Of a stretch of 64,000 bases of DNA, positions 20,601-33,229 are shown one piece after another (the first letter of the stretch is position 1; the number at the start of each line of letters is the position of its first letter). The stretch spans positions 84,543,127-84,607,126 of the forward strand of contig CM077023.1 in the NCBI GenBank assembly GCA_039090855.1, in the 5' to 3' direction. The translations under genes and the position numbers were made by a program. The notes below the pieces were generated by a model. It saw only the letters and a program-made list of their open reading frames with translations, was not told the DNA's origin and did not search any database. The stretch is from Macrothele yani (lineage: Eukaryota > Arthropoda > Arachnida > Araneae > Macrothelidae).

Positions 20601-20673
20601 AGCATAGCTAAAAGCAGCTATGCTCTCAGTTCGAAAATTTAAAAAAGCCGCTTGTAGCTTTTTTAAATTTTCG
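20592..20673. repeat. Two adjacent hairpins
   Basis: Hairpin 1: arms 20592-20609 and 20616-20633 (18 bp, one G-T) around a 6-base loop. Hairpin 2: arms 20632-20648 and 20657-20673 (17 bp perfect, GAAAATTTAAAAAAGC) around 8 bases. They share two bases at the junction. Confidence 0.8.
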
Positions 20674-21239
20674 CTGTCTGATAGGTCAAAAGATATGTAC
20701 AGGGGCGAGGAAAACTCATGGCATACTCTATTTGGCGAAAGGAATTTATGATGATTTATGCAGGTAAGTGCATCTGAGGAACAATCCGCTTACCATGTAG
20801 CGTTGAAGTTAGCAGAAAAACTATGTGTTGCCTACTGTGCAACGTCAATGCGGTAAGGCAGTGCCGTTAGATTTCACCACGGGGAGGCAGGAGCTCGAAT
20901 ATTTCAACTCGTGTAAGGTACTACTGTCCCATCATAATTATCAATGTACCTCTAAGAAGTACCTACGGTCATTTAAAACTTAGATTTTACTCTTCTGCTA
21001 CAAATTCAAAGACACAACTATACATGAGAATACTCTGAAGTGAAAGACACAACTGTACATGAGAATACACCATGTTTCGCTGACAGATTTTCTTGGCATA
21101 CTATACAAAAAAAAGTTATCTTTTCCATCATATTCGTGAACTAGTGCGAGAATTTATCATTTGGGTATTTTCATACATTAGAGCTGGAAAATTGCTATGA
21201 CACGATGTTGCAAGCTTTCCACAACTTATTTTCTGTATG

Positions 21240-21785
21240 CAATTCAAAAGCATTTCTGAAGGGAATATAAGGACCCTAAGAAACATATAAGAAGCATCCG
21301 TGCATATTGGACAACGACCACTACGGACGCTTACGCTTCCAGCAAGATGGAGCACCTCCGCATTACTTAAACGACTTAAAGTTGTTCCTAAACACCCGTT
21401 TTTCATGTAGGTGGATTGGTAGAGGTGCGTCTGTAGCATGACCACCTCGTTCCCCCGATCTAACACAGCTAGATTTTTTCTTGTGGGGCTTTTCTAAAAA
21501 TCGTGTCTATATGCCACCAACCAATATCAATGAGCTCCGTACAAGAATTATTGCCGCCATTGCTACTATTTTCTCCGCCTTATATGCTATACCACGTGTG
21601 GCAGGAAATTGACTACAGGTGGGATGGTTGCAGAATTACTGGTGGAAGTCACAACAAAATTTAACTCTGTGCTGAAACTTCAAGTGTTACTCTACATTTG
21701 CACGGTAAGACTAATTGTTCATCTGTTACTATTACCTGTCTATTGTCTTACAAAGTTGTAATACCTCCTTTTGAAGCACCCTGTT
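21240..21785 (+). pseudogene. Mariner-type transposon, 3' remnant with right end
   Basis: Encodes the C-terminal half of a mariner-type transposase: FQQDGAPPHYLNDLK, then PRSPDLTQLDFFLWGF and KNRVYMPPTNINELRTRI, with frame breaks between. Ends near 21785 in GAAGCACCCTGTTT, the complement of an AACAGGGTGCTTC-type terminus common in such elements. The first catalytic D region is not recognisable. Confidence 0.65.
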
Positions 21786-22440
21786 TTTAATCTACTGTTG
21801 GATGGTGGATGAATTTTCCATTCAATGTCTTTCACAATGCTCTGTCTTGAGCAAGAGTCTTCCATGTCTCCCCGGTATGCTTTCGAATTCTGTCCATCCG
21901 TTTCCCACGTAGTCTTTTGGGTCTTTTCATTTCCCTTGGTGTCCGATCTAGTATTTCATTTGTCCAACGGTGGTTAGTTCTTCGAGCGATATGTTCAGTC
22001 CATTTCCTCTTGAGGGTCATACTTTGATCATGATGTTATCAACTCTATCCTGACCTTGAGTTCCTTTTCCTATCTTCCTTTGTGACACCAGGCAGTTAGC
22101 TCTACGTGCTTCTTTAAGTTGTCTGTAGCCTCTGTATGTCCTTTACAGTTAAGATCCATGTCTCTGATCCGTAAGTAACAACTGGAAGGATTCATTGGTT
22201 AAATATTTTCCTTTTAAGACACAGCAGTAAATTGCTCTTGAAAATTGTACTGTTTCTTCCAAATTCTCTGCATCCAAGTTTTATACGTCTATTAATTTCT
22301 TCTTGATGTTGCTCTCGCTTGATACCTTTTGTCCAAGGAAAAGTAGGCATCAGTTACTTCTAGCTTTGCTTCATGTACCTGAAAATCTTCCATTCTTCTA
22401 AAAAGCATAGCCTCCGGACCGTTTTCCGGCACATAGATAT
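21786..22440 (-). pseudogene. RTE LINE 3' remnant, diverged
   Basis: The minus strand reads MTLKRKWTEHIARRTNHRWTNEILDRTPREMKRP in pieces, matching the C-terminal [24 protein letters not shown] of the 990-aa RTE protein, followed by KHTGETWKTLAQDRAL. Continues upstream with weaker similarity to about 22440. Older than copies 1-3. Confidence 0.68.
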
Positions 22441-24535
22441 GAGTTGAGCTGTGATGCTATATACAGTACATCTGTGGACTGTTTCCCGAACTTTTGAGGT
22501 GACTTGATCGATTTCTATGAAAACGAAAAACTATTTGAAAGATTTAATGTGTAAGCCAAGTTTTTGTTTTATTTCACATTGCATCCAAAATGCAAAATTG
22601 TAAACTCGTATATCAAATGGTTCGAGTGTTTCTATGTGCATAAAATATGTACTTAACTGAATCCATTTAAAAGGGAACAGATTTTGCCTGAAACCAGTAG
22701 CACTGCCGCGCATTTTTAATTCGCCGAATTTTAATTTCTTTTTGAAACGATTTTATCCTTATGATAGTTCAGAAATTTTGTTCTGTTTCGTATGTTATTG
22801 TAATCAACGATATATAAATGTAAACTAAGTGAAATGGGTGTTTTTCTTGTACAAAGTGCGTATTTTTATTATTCTTACGAAGTATATTTGCAGTGTCGAT
22901 GTTAACTAAATTCTGCGTCATTTTACACTAAGACTTCTGAAAAAAAAATATTTTCAAATCGGATCAAGCTGATTAATTACTTTAAAAATCAAAGTTATTT
23001 ATTTAATCGTATGTAATACGTCGTCAATCATTCGTTTCAAATGTCTGTTTTAACTCGTTTGGAAGTAATTCTGCACATAATAAATTTGATATATTTCCCT
23101 TTAAGGAAACTCTATTTCTTTCATAGTTTTCAAGGCTGTAACTCTTTTGCTTATAGGGAATAATAACTATTTTAGTACCGAAAAATCAATTCGTTTAAAT
23201 CATTGTAAATGAAATCTTCTTAACTTATTTTGTTTTAAATTGAATCCCTATTCATCTAATTCCAGTAGGTTACCAAGTCATTCCCCCTTATTTCGTATCA
23301 CAGTAATTTTGAGTAGGTTTTAATCTCAAAGTTTTAAGTACTACATCAAGTTTCCAAATGTTATCCCCTGGTCGTGTAATACTGCATGACTGTTTTTTCA
23401 GATCTTTTTGTCCGAATGGCAAAGTGCTGTTGGGATGTCTATATAAATATCTTGTGGAGAAATCCTGTTACTTGGTAACGCATGAGCTCCATGTCCTAAA
23501 TTAATTCTTCAGTTCTCAGTTTCCTTTCTTCCCCATTTACAAACCCCTTGTGGCATGTTTTTAATACCAATTCCAAGTTACTACCTCAAATAACTTGGAC
23601 GTTATTCCATTAAATAGCTCCTTAGCATAGATTTTACTTTTAACCAAACACTACTTGACCGATTTTGTTCAAGCTGACGAGGGATGTTCTTACCTAGAGG
23701 CATACATTGAATTTCAAATATATTGAATTTCAATGCTAAGGAGCTATTTAATGGTTTCCGGTTAAAACCTGAAGCATCAGGGATTTTCGGACTGCAGCCT
23801 ACCTGTAATGTTAATTATTGATATGGTACTTTGTCACCGCAGACCTTAAAGCATTGGAACCAAAAAGGGTCATAACGAAATAACAAGACTAGGAATAACT
23901 TTCCAGATGGTATCTGTAAATTTAAGAACGTTTTTCGTTGAGAGAAGAAAAAGCTATGAAAAATTAGCCTGCTATCTCTTGCGATGAAAACAAACAGTTT
24001 GAGATATAAAGTGGAGACCTGAAAATTTCGATCTGCTACAAAGCAAGGGTAACTCAGCTGATATTTGAAAGTAATCATTTAAATTTGTTTTTTTGAAAAT
24101 ACCTTAGGGGTAATAGTTGCCATACATAAAATTATTAACTGAACCACAATTACGAACTCTTGCATTCAGAATATTTTATCAAGGAATAACTGCGCCGGGT
24201 ATTTTTTAAGAAATCAGGAGAGTTAAACCACAAAAGGGGAATGGGTAAACATTTAAAATGAAATCAAACAAATTGGCACACGTGTTCGTAAGGAGAAGAG
24301 CAGGGGAGTAGAGAAGAGGTGGGTCGTAGAGATCCGGACTGGCTCGAAATTTTTCGCCTGCAATATTTTTTTTATTGCGTTCGTATTATATTTCAAAAAA
24401 CGAGCTTTTGTACGATATGCAATTACGATATAATTGCATAAAGCTTATATTGCTTTTCTCTTTATTTTCGTAAGATTAATCATGTTAGCTGCAGTTATTG
24501 CAAATGAATTTGAGTATGCCTTATGTTACGAGTTC
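22441..24535. other. AT-rich unassigned DNA with one long inverted repeat
   Basis: No gene recognised. Contains the 21-bp inverted repeat listed separately at 23607-23754. Confidence 0.4.
23607..23754. repeat. Perfect 21-bp inverted repeat, 106-bp spacer
   Basis: Left arm 23607-23627 (CCATTAAATAGCTCCTTAGC plus A) and its exact reverse complement at 23734-23754. The spacer also repeats TTGAATTTCAA twice. Could be a miniature transposable element or a transcribed hairpin. Confidence 0.8.
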
Positions 24536-24539
24536 CACA

Positions 24540-25112
24540 CTTTCAGCACGTCTTTTGTAAAAAAAGTTCCTGCTTCTGTTATCGGTATGTCCGTCCGTCC
24601 GTCAGTCTGTACCCACGGTATCTCTGCAACTATTAGTCCGATTTGAAAAATTCTTTTTGCATTCGGAAGCGTGAAATATGCGAATGATGATCCTTCATTT
24701 CGTTTTTTTTACGATGTACAATTTTACCACTAAGGGGCGTAAATGCAGATGATGTCGAATTCAAAATTACGTTTTAATCCACATATTTGCTTCTAAACAT
24801 CCGATTGAAAAAATTATTTTATCTTTCGATTCCATTTATGTCGAAAAGTGTTTTAGATATAGTTTCCTTTTCAAATTACGCAAAGATTTTCCGCTAGGGG
24901 GCGTAAAAGTAAATTACATTTTTTCCGATAACTCTTCTCCTAAAACTCCGATTTGAAAAATCTTTTTTTCAGCGGATACATCTCCTAATGGAAATTCTTT
25001 TGCATATTATTTCGAATTTTTGGTAAGGAATACTTTGGCCACCAGGGGCGTAAGTGTTAATATTTGCCATAAAATCTAAGCTTCTAAAATATCGATTGAG
25101 AAATTCTTTCGT
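24540..25112 (+). repeat. CTCF-box satellite family, truncated array 1
   Basis: Shares its left leader (TTTTGTAAAAAA, then GTCCGTCCGTC) and following units with the longer array at 35665. Three boxes: 24727-24742 (CCACTAAGGGGCGTAA), 24891-24906 (CCGCTAGGGGGCGTAA) and 25039-25054 (CCACCAGGGGCGTAAG), spaced 164 and 148 bp, as in array 2. It stops within a unit at the Tc1 fragment. Confidence 0.8.
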
Positions 25113-25545
25113 GCATTTTGGATGACCATGCGCTTCCTACGTTGTGGCAGTTTTACGGGGTGGATCCATGTTACTTTCAGGATGACAATGCCACCTGTCA
25201 TGTTGCGAGGTCATCCATGGCTTAGTATGGTGACAATGGGGTTAGTCGAATGGACTGGCCTGCGCAGAGCCCGGAACTTAACCCTATCGAGCACCTCTGG
25301 GACGAGTTGGAGCGTCGACTTAAGGGGTGCCCCACAGTCCGAAATCGGTGAAGGAACTGACCTGTCTTCTCCAAGCCGAGTGGAAGAAAATACCGCTAGC
25401 CGTCGTACAACGTCTGGTTGAGAGTCTGCCCCGGAGGGTCCCAGCTGTAATCGCCGCTCGTGGAGGCTCCACCGACTATTGAAGGTGAATAAACTTCGTT
25501 TTCCTTTGCTATCACAGGTGTGCAATTACTTGTTGGTAGATAGTG
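25113..25545 (+). mobile_element. Tc1 family B fragment, 3' half
   Basis: Matches the element at 6315-7528 from about its transposase middle to the right TIR (ACTTGTTGGTAGATAGTG then TA). Includes the catalytic D in FQDDNATCH and [10 protein letters not shown] region in broken frame. No left TIR: a DNA transposon cut off at the satellite, so arrival was by rearrangement or deletion rather than simple transposition. Confidence 0.85.
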
Positions 25546-27220
25546 TATAAAGCGTATTTAATTTAAAACATAATCTGAGTAGTTTCGGTATTGTATATTT
25601 AAGATGGGGAAATCCTACGAAAGCTTACGTAGAAGCAATTCTTTTAATTCCTTCTTTTTTTTTTTATTGTTAATGTTGTGCCATGCAGGCACAGTGCTGT
25701 CATTGCTCATTTTTCCCAAGAGTGTAAAAGATACCAGTACGAGTAGAACATGCATACGTTTGCGAAGTTGTACCAAGTAATTTGCTTCAAACTAAAGATC
25801 CTCACCAGCTGCATGCCAAAGAATTGGTAGTTTCCATTTGAACAGCAGTTGCTCGAATTGAGTGCCTGGTGGTAGTAACGACACTGGGACTTCAATAGTT
25901 TGATATGAAAGCACGAAGGGATTGATTAATGTACGTAAGCATACTGGAGACGTATCTTGTGGCAAATTAAACTTCAGTCAATTCCGAGCCTATGAAAGCG
26001 GAATTTAGCGTTCACCTTTGCGGGAATGAAATACATAATAATGCCTTTCACTTCAATGAGCTGAGGAAATCTCTGGAGTCAGATTTGCGCCCAAAACACT
26101 TCCCTGTCTTGGCTGGCACTTAAGCAGCGCTGGGAGGGAAAGAGAGAGAGAGGTTTTCGAGATGAACAGACTGTCGGGAGGGAAGGGGCCTTCGCACGCG
26201 TTGATGTACCCTGCGAAAATGAAAGGCTTACACACCGGATTGTGATGGCGAGGTGTTTGCAAGAGCAAAATTGATTGGATAATAGTCAACCTATATTGCT
26301 CCGCTGGCCGTTACACTGACAGGCAAGTAATGAAATTATTCTTTATAAATGGGCAAACCGCAAGCGTGCAATATTTCAAAATACTAATTATGCGACATGC
26401 AGATACCTTTTTTATTCCTTTTTTATTAATTTCCCGACATTTTTGCCGTTGTTAGGGAGAATGTAAACTCCGCTAATTTGTCCGTGCATCTTTTTATTTA
26501 TTCTTTCTTCGTGGCTGAACGCAGAGAAAAGAAGAAACACTTAAAAGCTTTATCATGAAGAGGTTACAAGCAATTTTTCCGGATAGCTCTTCAGTTTTAC
26601 TTTTATGCATAATTTTTTTATCTGTTTCTAAATATCGTATCATGTAATTATTCCCAGAGAATGGCAACGTATAGCGTCGGAAAAATCGAACGTTTAATTA
26701 AAATTAGTACTTTGATGAATGACATTTACTTTGAGAAGACGTCTCGCTGCTCGCTGCGATACTCACGACTGAGTAATAAATTGCACTTCATTTATTGCTG
26801 TCGCGTAAGGGCGTCAGAGCTTGCGTGCAAATTGATGACGACTTTGAAACGTTACCGATTTTGAATTACTTACTTGACAAATTTCAAGTTTCTGTTTCCT
26901 CAGTTAGATAAATAACATGTTTCTTTTACAAAATGGTACGGAAAGAAAATCGTACATTTCACTTGGAATTTTTCACTTTCCTTTCGGAAAAGTAAAACAT
27001 GTGCGAAAATCAGTTTTATTTATTTTGTTAGTTCATCAGAGAAAGAATAGAGGATAAATTTCTCCTTGCTGAAAATTATCACATAATTCCTCAAACTGTA
27101 TAGCATTCCACGTACATGGTAGCTGTTCCATTAGCAATATCCCGGGCTGTAATTTTATTCGTGGCAGAGACCAAATTTGTAGTTGCCATTAATGATTTAA
27201 AATGAATTGGTATGAAAATG
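25546..27220. other. Unassigned DNA
   Basis: No gene or repeat recognised; short frames lack domains. Confidence 0.4.
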
Positions 27221-27229
27221 AATATATTC

Positions 27230-29260
27230 TTTGCCGATCTTTTGATAGAGCCTCTTCCCGATGGTTTTGTCTTCTCGTTCCCTTCTCTTTTTCTTTTTTC
27301 TTTTTTCCATTTTCTACTAGCTAGTTTCAGCTTTGTGGTACCTTTATCTTGGCTTGTTGACAATCCTATTGGAGTTTTACTGGATGAGACGTTACTGTTC
27401 ATCTGTTTGGTTCATTTCTTGTCCCACTTTCAGGTCCTCATCCTACACTTTGCCCCTGTTGCCTCCCGTCATACCGTTTCTAGATTCTCATGTGCTGTTT
27501 TTTCATGCATTGTACATCATATTACTCAGTGATTTCCTTTATGTTTGCCGCGTGTCCCTCAAGTTTCTTATCACACTGCTTCCCTTTAGACTCTATGTTC
27601 CTGGTGAACGGATATGTTATTTGCTTCTTGTTGTAATTACTGCACTTGACTTCTTCCACACTTACGTGTGAAGATTGCCATCACCAGCCTATTGGATGTC
27701 GTTTCGTACTTTTAAGGCATTTATTTTCATCATTTTCTGTTGTATCATGCTCTCTATTTGCTAATTATGTTATTGTATGTCGTAATGTAATGCTGTAGTT
27801 CGTATTGCATTTTCTTTACCTTGTCTCATTTTGTGTCCTTTCTATCTTATTATTGGACTGCCAGTGCATTAGTCTTTGCACTTCTGTTTGCTTTCACTTG
27901 CTTCTCCTTCAGAATTCCAGATATTCATAAGATTCTCCTGTTGTTTCTCCCCTTTGTTTTCCTACTCACTTCTTTTCCTTTGGTAAATGAACCCGTGCAC
28001 CATTTCATATTTGCTTTTCTCAGTGTTATATTTTTATAGTTTCCTTGCCGTTTGTGTTTAATAGTATTATGTAATTGTTGTAATGCACTGTATGATACAC
28101 TACCGCAATGGTGTTGGTTCTTTTTTCTTTTCTCATGACTCCGTCAGAGTTGTTTTTGTATTGTTTACACAGCACACCATGTATATGGCCCGTCCGTATA
28201 TTGTGATGTCATTATTTGGGAGGGGGTGGGAGTGGGGAAGGATGGTTGTTACTATGCATGTTTCTTATAGCAATTTGTATGTTTCTGGGTGCCACTGATT
28301 CATAAACTTACCTTTATCTCATGCACGGGGTTTCCCGCGTTTTCGTTATTGTATATATTACTTTTTCTTTATCAGTTTTTTTTTTTTTTCGTTTCTTTGG
28401 CATAGTTGTTATAAATTCCTTGCTTCTTTGTTCGGGATCTCACTTTACCTTTGAAGTACGTTTCTGATCGTTGGACCAGGCCTGCAGTACTTCTATGTCA
28501 AACTCATTTAATTTTTGTTCTTAAGTGAGTGATAACCCTATATATTTCATTGGTGTTTATTTCATAGTTATTACTCATTTCCTCTTTACCTTTAAGGTTT
28601 TTTTTTTTTTTTTTCAATTATCATTTGTGGTGCACTTTTGGACACTGGTCCAATCGTGCCTCAGGATGCGTTTTTTTACTCACCTTGATTGATGTACCAA
28701 TGTAGAGTTTCTCATTACGTTCGTTCTGCATGTAATGCTCTTTTTTCAGTGATTTTCACTGTATGTACCACATTACCGTTTACTGATTATTGCTTATTTC
28801 TTGCTTTTGTGATGCACTTACTTGTCCAGATGTAGTGATTGTCATGATCGTCCCATGCATATGTTTGTGTTTACATGAGTGCTCATGGAGGAATGTCGTG
28901 CAGTTTACGTACTATGATATTTTCTCTTGTTCTCATTTGTGTTGCCTCCTGTTTCGATTCTTATGTTTGTATGCAATACTGTCTGTCTCATCGTAACTAG
29001 CCTTTTGTTTGACCTAGCTTTGTTGGTCCTAATGTGCACACTTTTGTTTTTCATACAGTTTTTCACCTGTGTGTGAATATTTTTACGTTTTATCTGTTTG
29101 TACATGTTTGTTTGTTTTAATAAAGTAGGTGTTTACACCGACCGCATTTTTACCTTATGAAATCTCAAACTTTTCCGTGACATTTTCCTGTTGTTTTTTT
29201 CTTTTCGGGATTTGTTATCTGCTGTATTTTTTACATGCTTTCTGGATATATAGCCTACCA
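27230..29260 (+). other. Pyrimidine-skewed block
   Basis: The plus strand is rich in T and C throughout (about two thirds pyrimidine in a line I counted, 27841-27900). This opens short hydrophobic-looking frames such as 27821-28039, which are composition artefacts, not membrane proteins. No coherent homology on either strand. It ends where an RTE tail begins. Confidence 0.5.
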
Positions 29261-29274
29261 TAATTTCTTTTACA

Positions 29275-29625
29275 AAGTCAGCGGACAACTTAAAGAAGCA
29301 TGGAGAGATTCATGCTTTTTGTAACTAAGAAAAGGAACTAATGGATCAGGAAAATGAAAAGCGTTGATAACATCATGATCAAAGGAAAGATCTTCCAGTG
29401 GCAATAGGCTAGGCATATTGATAGAAGGACTGACAACTTTTCCACGTCTGGAATACTGCGCTAGATACCAAGGGACAGGAGAAGACACAGAAGATGGCCA
29501 CGTTGCTGAAATTCGAAAGCATGCCGACGTGACATGGGAGAGAATTGTTCAAGACAGAGAGGAGGTGTGGAGCAGGCACAGTGAGACCTTCATCCAGGAG
29601 TAGATTAAAAATGGTTGATGATGAT
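29275..29625 (+). mobile_element. RTE LINE 3' tail fragment
   Basis: Similar to the last 330 bp of the RTE copies (AAGCATGGAGAGATTCATGC, ATACCAAGGGACAGGAGAAG) and ends TGGTTGATGATGATGAATA. Strongly 5'-truncated and diverged. Confidence 0.75.
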
Positions 29626-29954
29626 GAATATAAGTATGAACACCAGATTCTTAAATTTAATGTCGCTGGGTTTTTTTTTTTAAACTTTAGTGCTGCTATC
29701 TTTGAGCGAGTAGGACCTAGTATCTGGTACTTGAGAGACACGGATTTCAAGCCTGACTTCGGTTCTGGATAATAACCTTCTGTGATATCAACCGCTCTAA
29801 ACTGGTCATTCGTGATTACTCTTACCAATTACAAAAAAAAAAATATTATTGAAATGACGTAACATAGAGGGCACAGTCTATTTTCGATTTCCGGATCGTG
29901 TGTAATATTTTTAATTTTCCAACACATTTGACTGCAGTAGATTTTATCAAAGTA

Positions 29955-31228
29955 CGAGGGTTGTACCGGAAATAATGCAAAAGTGGGCATAACTTTTTTA
30001 TTAACTGATAGAGGTCATACAAATTGAACATGTTGGTAGAATAACTCTTCCTCTATGCAAAGTTACTACTCAACATAGTCTCCATCACAAGCGATGCATT
30101 TGAGCCATCGTTGAACCCAACTCTCAAATCTTCTTTGAAAAAATTCAGGTGTGGAGTGTTGTACCCACTTCTTCACAGCCACGTTCACCACGTTTGTGTC
30201 ATCAAATCGTTATCTCCGGAGACTGTCCTTCCTTGGAACGAACAGGTGGAAGTCGGAGGGCGTCAGATCTTAGCTTCTCGGTGCATGGGGGGACCACCGA
30301 CTAGCCTAATTTGCTGATCGCCTGATTTGTTTGCAAAAATGTGTGTGGTCTCGCATTGTCATGGTGAATGTGGATACTTTTCGGATTCTTGTTCGGCCTC
30401 TTCCTCCTTATGACATCTCTAAGCTTCTTGAGTGTCTCAAGTACCGCTTGCTGGTCACGGTGCGGCCACGTTCCAGAAAATCAAGAAGAATGACACCCTT
30501 CTCATCCTAAAAACAGTCACCATGACTTTCTGTGCTGATCGCTGGCTCTTGAACTTCTTAGGCTTTGGTGAAGAGGTGTGATGCCATTCCATGGATTGAT
30601 TCTTCATTTCCGGATCATAAAGATACGCCCAAGTTGCATTCCCTGTCACCAGATCGGTAAAAAACGTACATGTCTTCATTGGTTTCAAAGGCGTCCAGCA
30701 GATCAGAGCAGACTTACACCCTTCTCTCCTTTCAATCGGGTGTCAACTGCAGAGGTACCTACTTTGCACACACTTTCCGATACCCTAAGTCTTCCACCAT
30801 CTTCTATATGGCATTGTGACCACAGCCCAGTTGTGCAACAAGCTCACGGATTGTGACTCGTCTCTCAGCGCGAATCAAATCATCCACTTCCTGACGATTC
30901 GTGTCAGTGGTCGCAGATGATGGTCCCCCCATCGCGTGGTTTGTCTTCAATGCTAGTTTCCCCTTCTTTAAACTTCTTCATCCATCTAAGCACATTGCTT
31001 TTGTCAATGGAGCCACCTCCTTAAACATTCTGTATCCTTCTGTAGATGTCAGATAGCCTGCACCCTTCCTTCGTCAAAAACTCAATGACGGCACGTTGCT
31101 TCTGCTTGGAATCCATTATTTACCGGCAATGAAGAAGAGTTACTCTACCAACATGTGCAATATGAACGACCTCTGTCGGTTAATAAAAAAGTTATGCCAC
31201 TTTTGCATTACTTTCGGTACAACCCTCG
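29955..31228 (-). mobile_element. Mariner transposon with about 95-bp TIRs
   Basis: Flanked by TA. Ends start CGAGGGTTGTACCG on both sides and the inverted repeats run to about 95 bp. Length 1,274 bp, standard for mariner. One decayed transposase gene. Confidence 0.88.
30066..31116 (-). pseudogene. Mariner transposase (same broad family as the SETMAR transposase domain)
   Basis: Starts MDSKQKQRAVIEFLTKEG, then SNVLRWMKKFKEGETSIEDKPR and, in another frame, RAERRVTIRELVAQLGC, all matching the N-terminal DNA-binding half of mariner proteins. The C-terminus reads SWVQRWLKCIACDGDYVE. Many stops and frameshifts. The expected catalytic D positions could not be read reliably. Confidence 0.78.
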
Positions 31229-32355
31229 TAGTAATAATCAGACTGTATAAAATTTTAAAATGGCTGCACTTATTAATCCTTACAGGGAGCAGGAGCGCTC
31301 TCAATTTTTCAGTCACTGTTGTTCCTATATTTTACAAAACTGGTAGGATTCGCTTTTCAACATAATACGTATGTCTTCCACATAACCTTAGTGTTCACTT
31401 CGTTCATCATTATTTCGACCCATCAGGTCTCAATCATAATACATAAAAGCTCTTCTTAATCACTTGGTTGAAGGCGTGCACTCAAATTTAAGAGCTTGTT
31501 TCTGACGTGTCTTTCTTTTCTCATATTAATCAAATGTTCCAAATTTTTGTCTTAAGAAGTGTGAGCTAAATTATCTCTGCTTTTAAACACTTGTGACCTA
31601 ACTGATTAAGTTTTTCCCAAATTACGAAATTGTGCGATTTCCAAAATAATTTGTTGCTTTCACCACGCTAATTTATTCTTATGATGTAAAATTGTGTGTA
31701 AAAATGTTGGCACTTCAACATATGACCTCACACAAGCGTTATATACTGTATATTAGGTTGATCCCTACAGTAAATGCCTGTGCAGCGGTTATTTTGTTTG
31801 TCATCCTTATGGTCGAAGGGAAAGAATACCATCTTCTTGGAACGAGCCTTGGATCAAATTTCGAGGGCACTGCGTAGTGTGGACATAATTCCTGTTCGTC
31901 AGTTCCGTTCCCCGTACTTCCCTGAAGCCAATCACGGTAATTTACGTATTAGAAAATCTTCCTAGCTTACTATATGCTCAAGCGATTCGCAAAATGGTTC
32001 CACACCAAGAGAAACGAAACGTCTATTCCAGTAGAACACATAGCATACTTTTGCTTTCCAAGATGGATGAGCACCATTTTATGCGTACAGACGAAAGCAC
32101 TGTGGCATGGAGTTTTACCGGAAAGTCAGATGGAATTATGAGATATGCGGAGAGATAAAAAGAGGTATGTTTATACCCGAAGGAAACAGAAAACGGGAAG
32201 CCACAGAACAGTGATCGGATTTTGATCGAAGTCGGAGAAACTGGAAAGTGCTATAGGAACAATTGAATAAATTTTCGATTGATTGCAGGAATTTTTATTA
32301 GAGATATCAAGAAAAGATTAATATTTTTGAAAATTTATTTTTTTGTGATTAAGGA
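31229..32355. other. Unassigned DNA
   Basis: Nothing recognised. Confidence 0.4.
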
Positions 32356-32640
32356 CAAGCGGCTGACTTTGGAGTATTTTCGGTCCAGTAGGGGATGGAT
32401 GTCATCTTTCTTTACGTCACTCCACGCGTGATGCAGTTGAGTTCTTAGAGGAGGACCGAATACACCTGACTTAACAATATATAATTTTAGGGGTCAAGTA
32501 TCCTTCAATTATATACTGATTAGGCATAGATCTGGTGACCTCGCAAGACAAGGAAGAAAGTTAAATTCTTGATTTGGCAATATTGAATGTTTGAGGGTGA
32601 CTATTGCGCCCTTTTGAAACATCACATTATTCATATTCTC
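32356..32640 (-). pseudogene. Very decayed transposase C-terminus
   Basis: The minus strand reads LARSPDLCLISI, then LKLYIVKSGVFGPPLRTQLHHAWSDV, in one frame with stops, resembling the RSPDLTPLDFFLWGxLKxxVY...LRxxI region of mariner-type proteins. No TIR seen. Confidence 0.35.
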
Positions 32641-33229
32641 CCCAAAATAGAGTGACTATTAGGTTTATGAAATTCTCATCTTAATAATGGGCTGAGGTAC
32701 AGCTCTTCCAGAAACAAGGAAGGTGAATTTTTGCCATATCTTGTGGCTTACCAAAGGTAACATCAGGAATTTGAACTTTATCTTTCTATTCAGGCCGTGT
32801 TCTGACTCTCATTCCTCCGTCACTCACAACGAGACAAAAATGACTCATCACTTAACGCTACTGAATGGCATTTTAAATTTGAATTAACCAGTGATTAACT
32901 TGCACACTACAGTACACCCGAAAACACTCATGACGCTGAACAGGAGTGAGAGGAAAACAGTACAGTGAGACTGCCGATAACAATTTTGGAGTCCAAAACC
33001 TAAGGAAAGACTATTTTTACCTGTATAAAAAAACCATGCATGTCCGCAGCCAAATGCGGAAACAATTATGTTGCCAGCATACGAACATATGAAAAGACAC
33101 AAAAAATTGTTTATAAATGACGCACAAATTACATTGTAATCAGTGTTTACGTAAAGTTTCAAATTTCCGAAGGACATAGTTGGAGAATGGATGTACAGTG
33201 CTTACCGATAACCAGGCAAAGATACATTT

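Noticed and set aside
27821..28039. Small hydrophobic membrane protein
   Set aside because: It lies in a pyrimidine-rich block where every frame becomes Phe/Leu/Ser-rich; no start context or domain.
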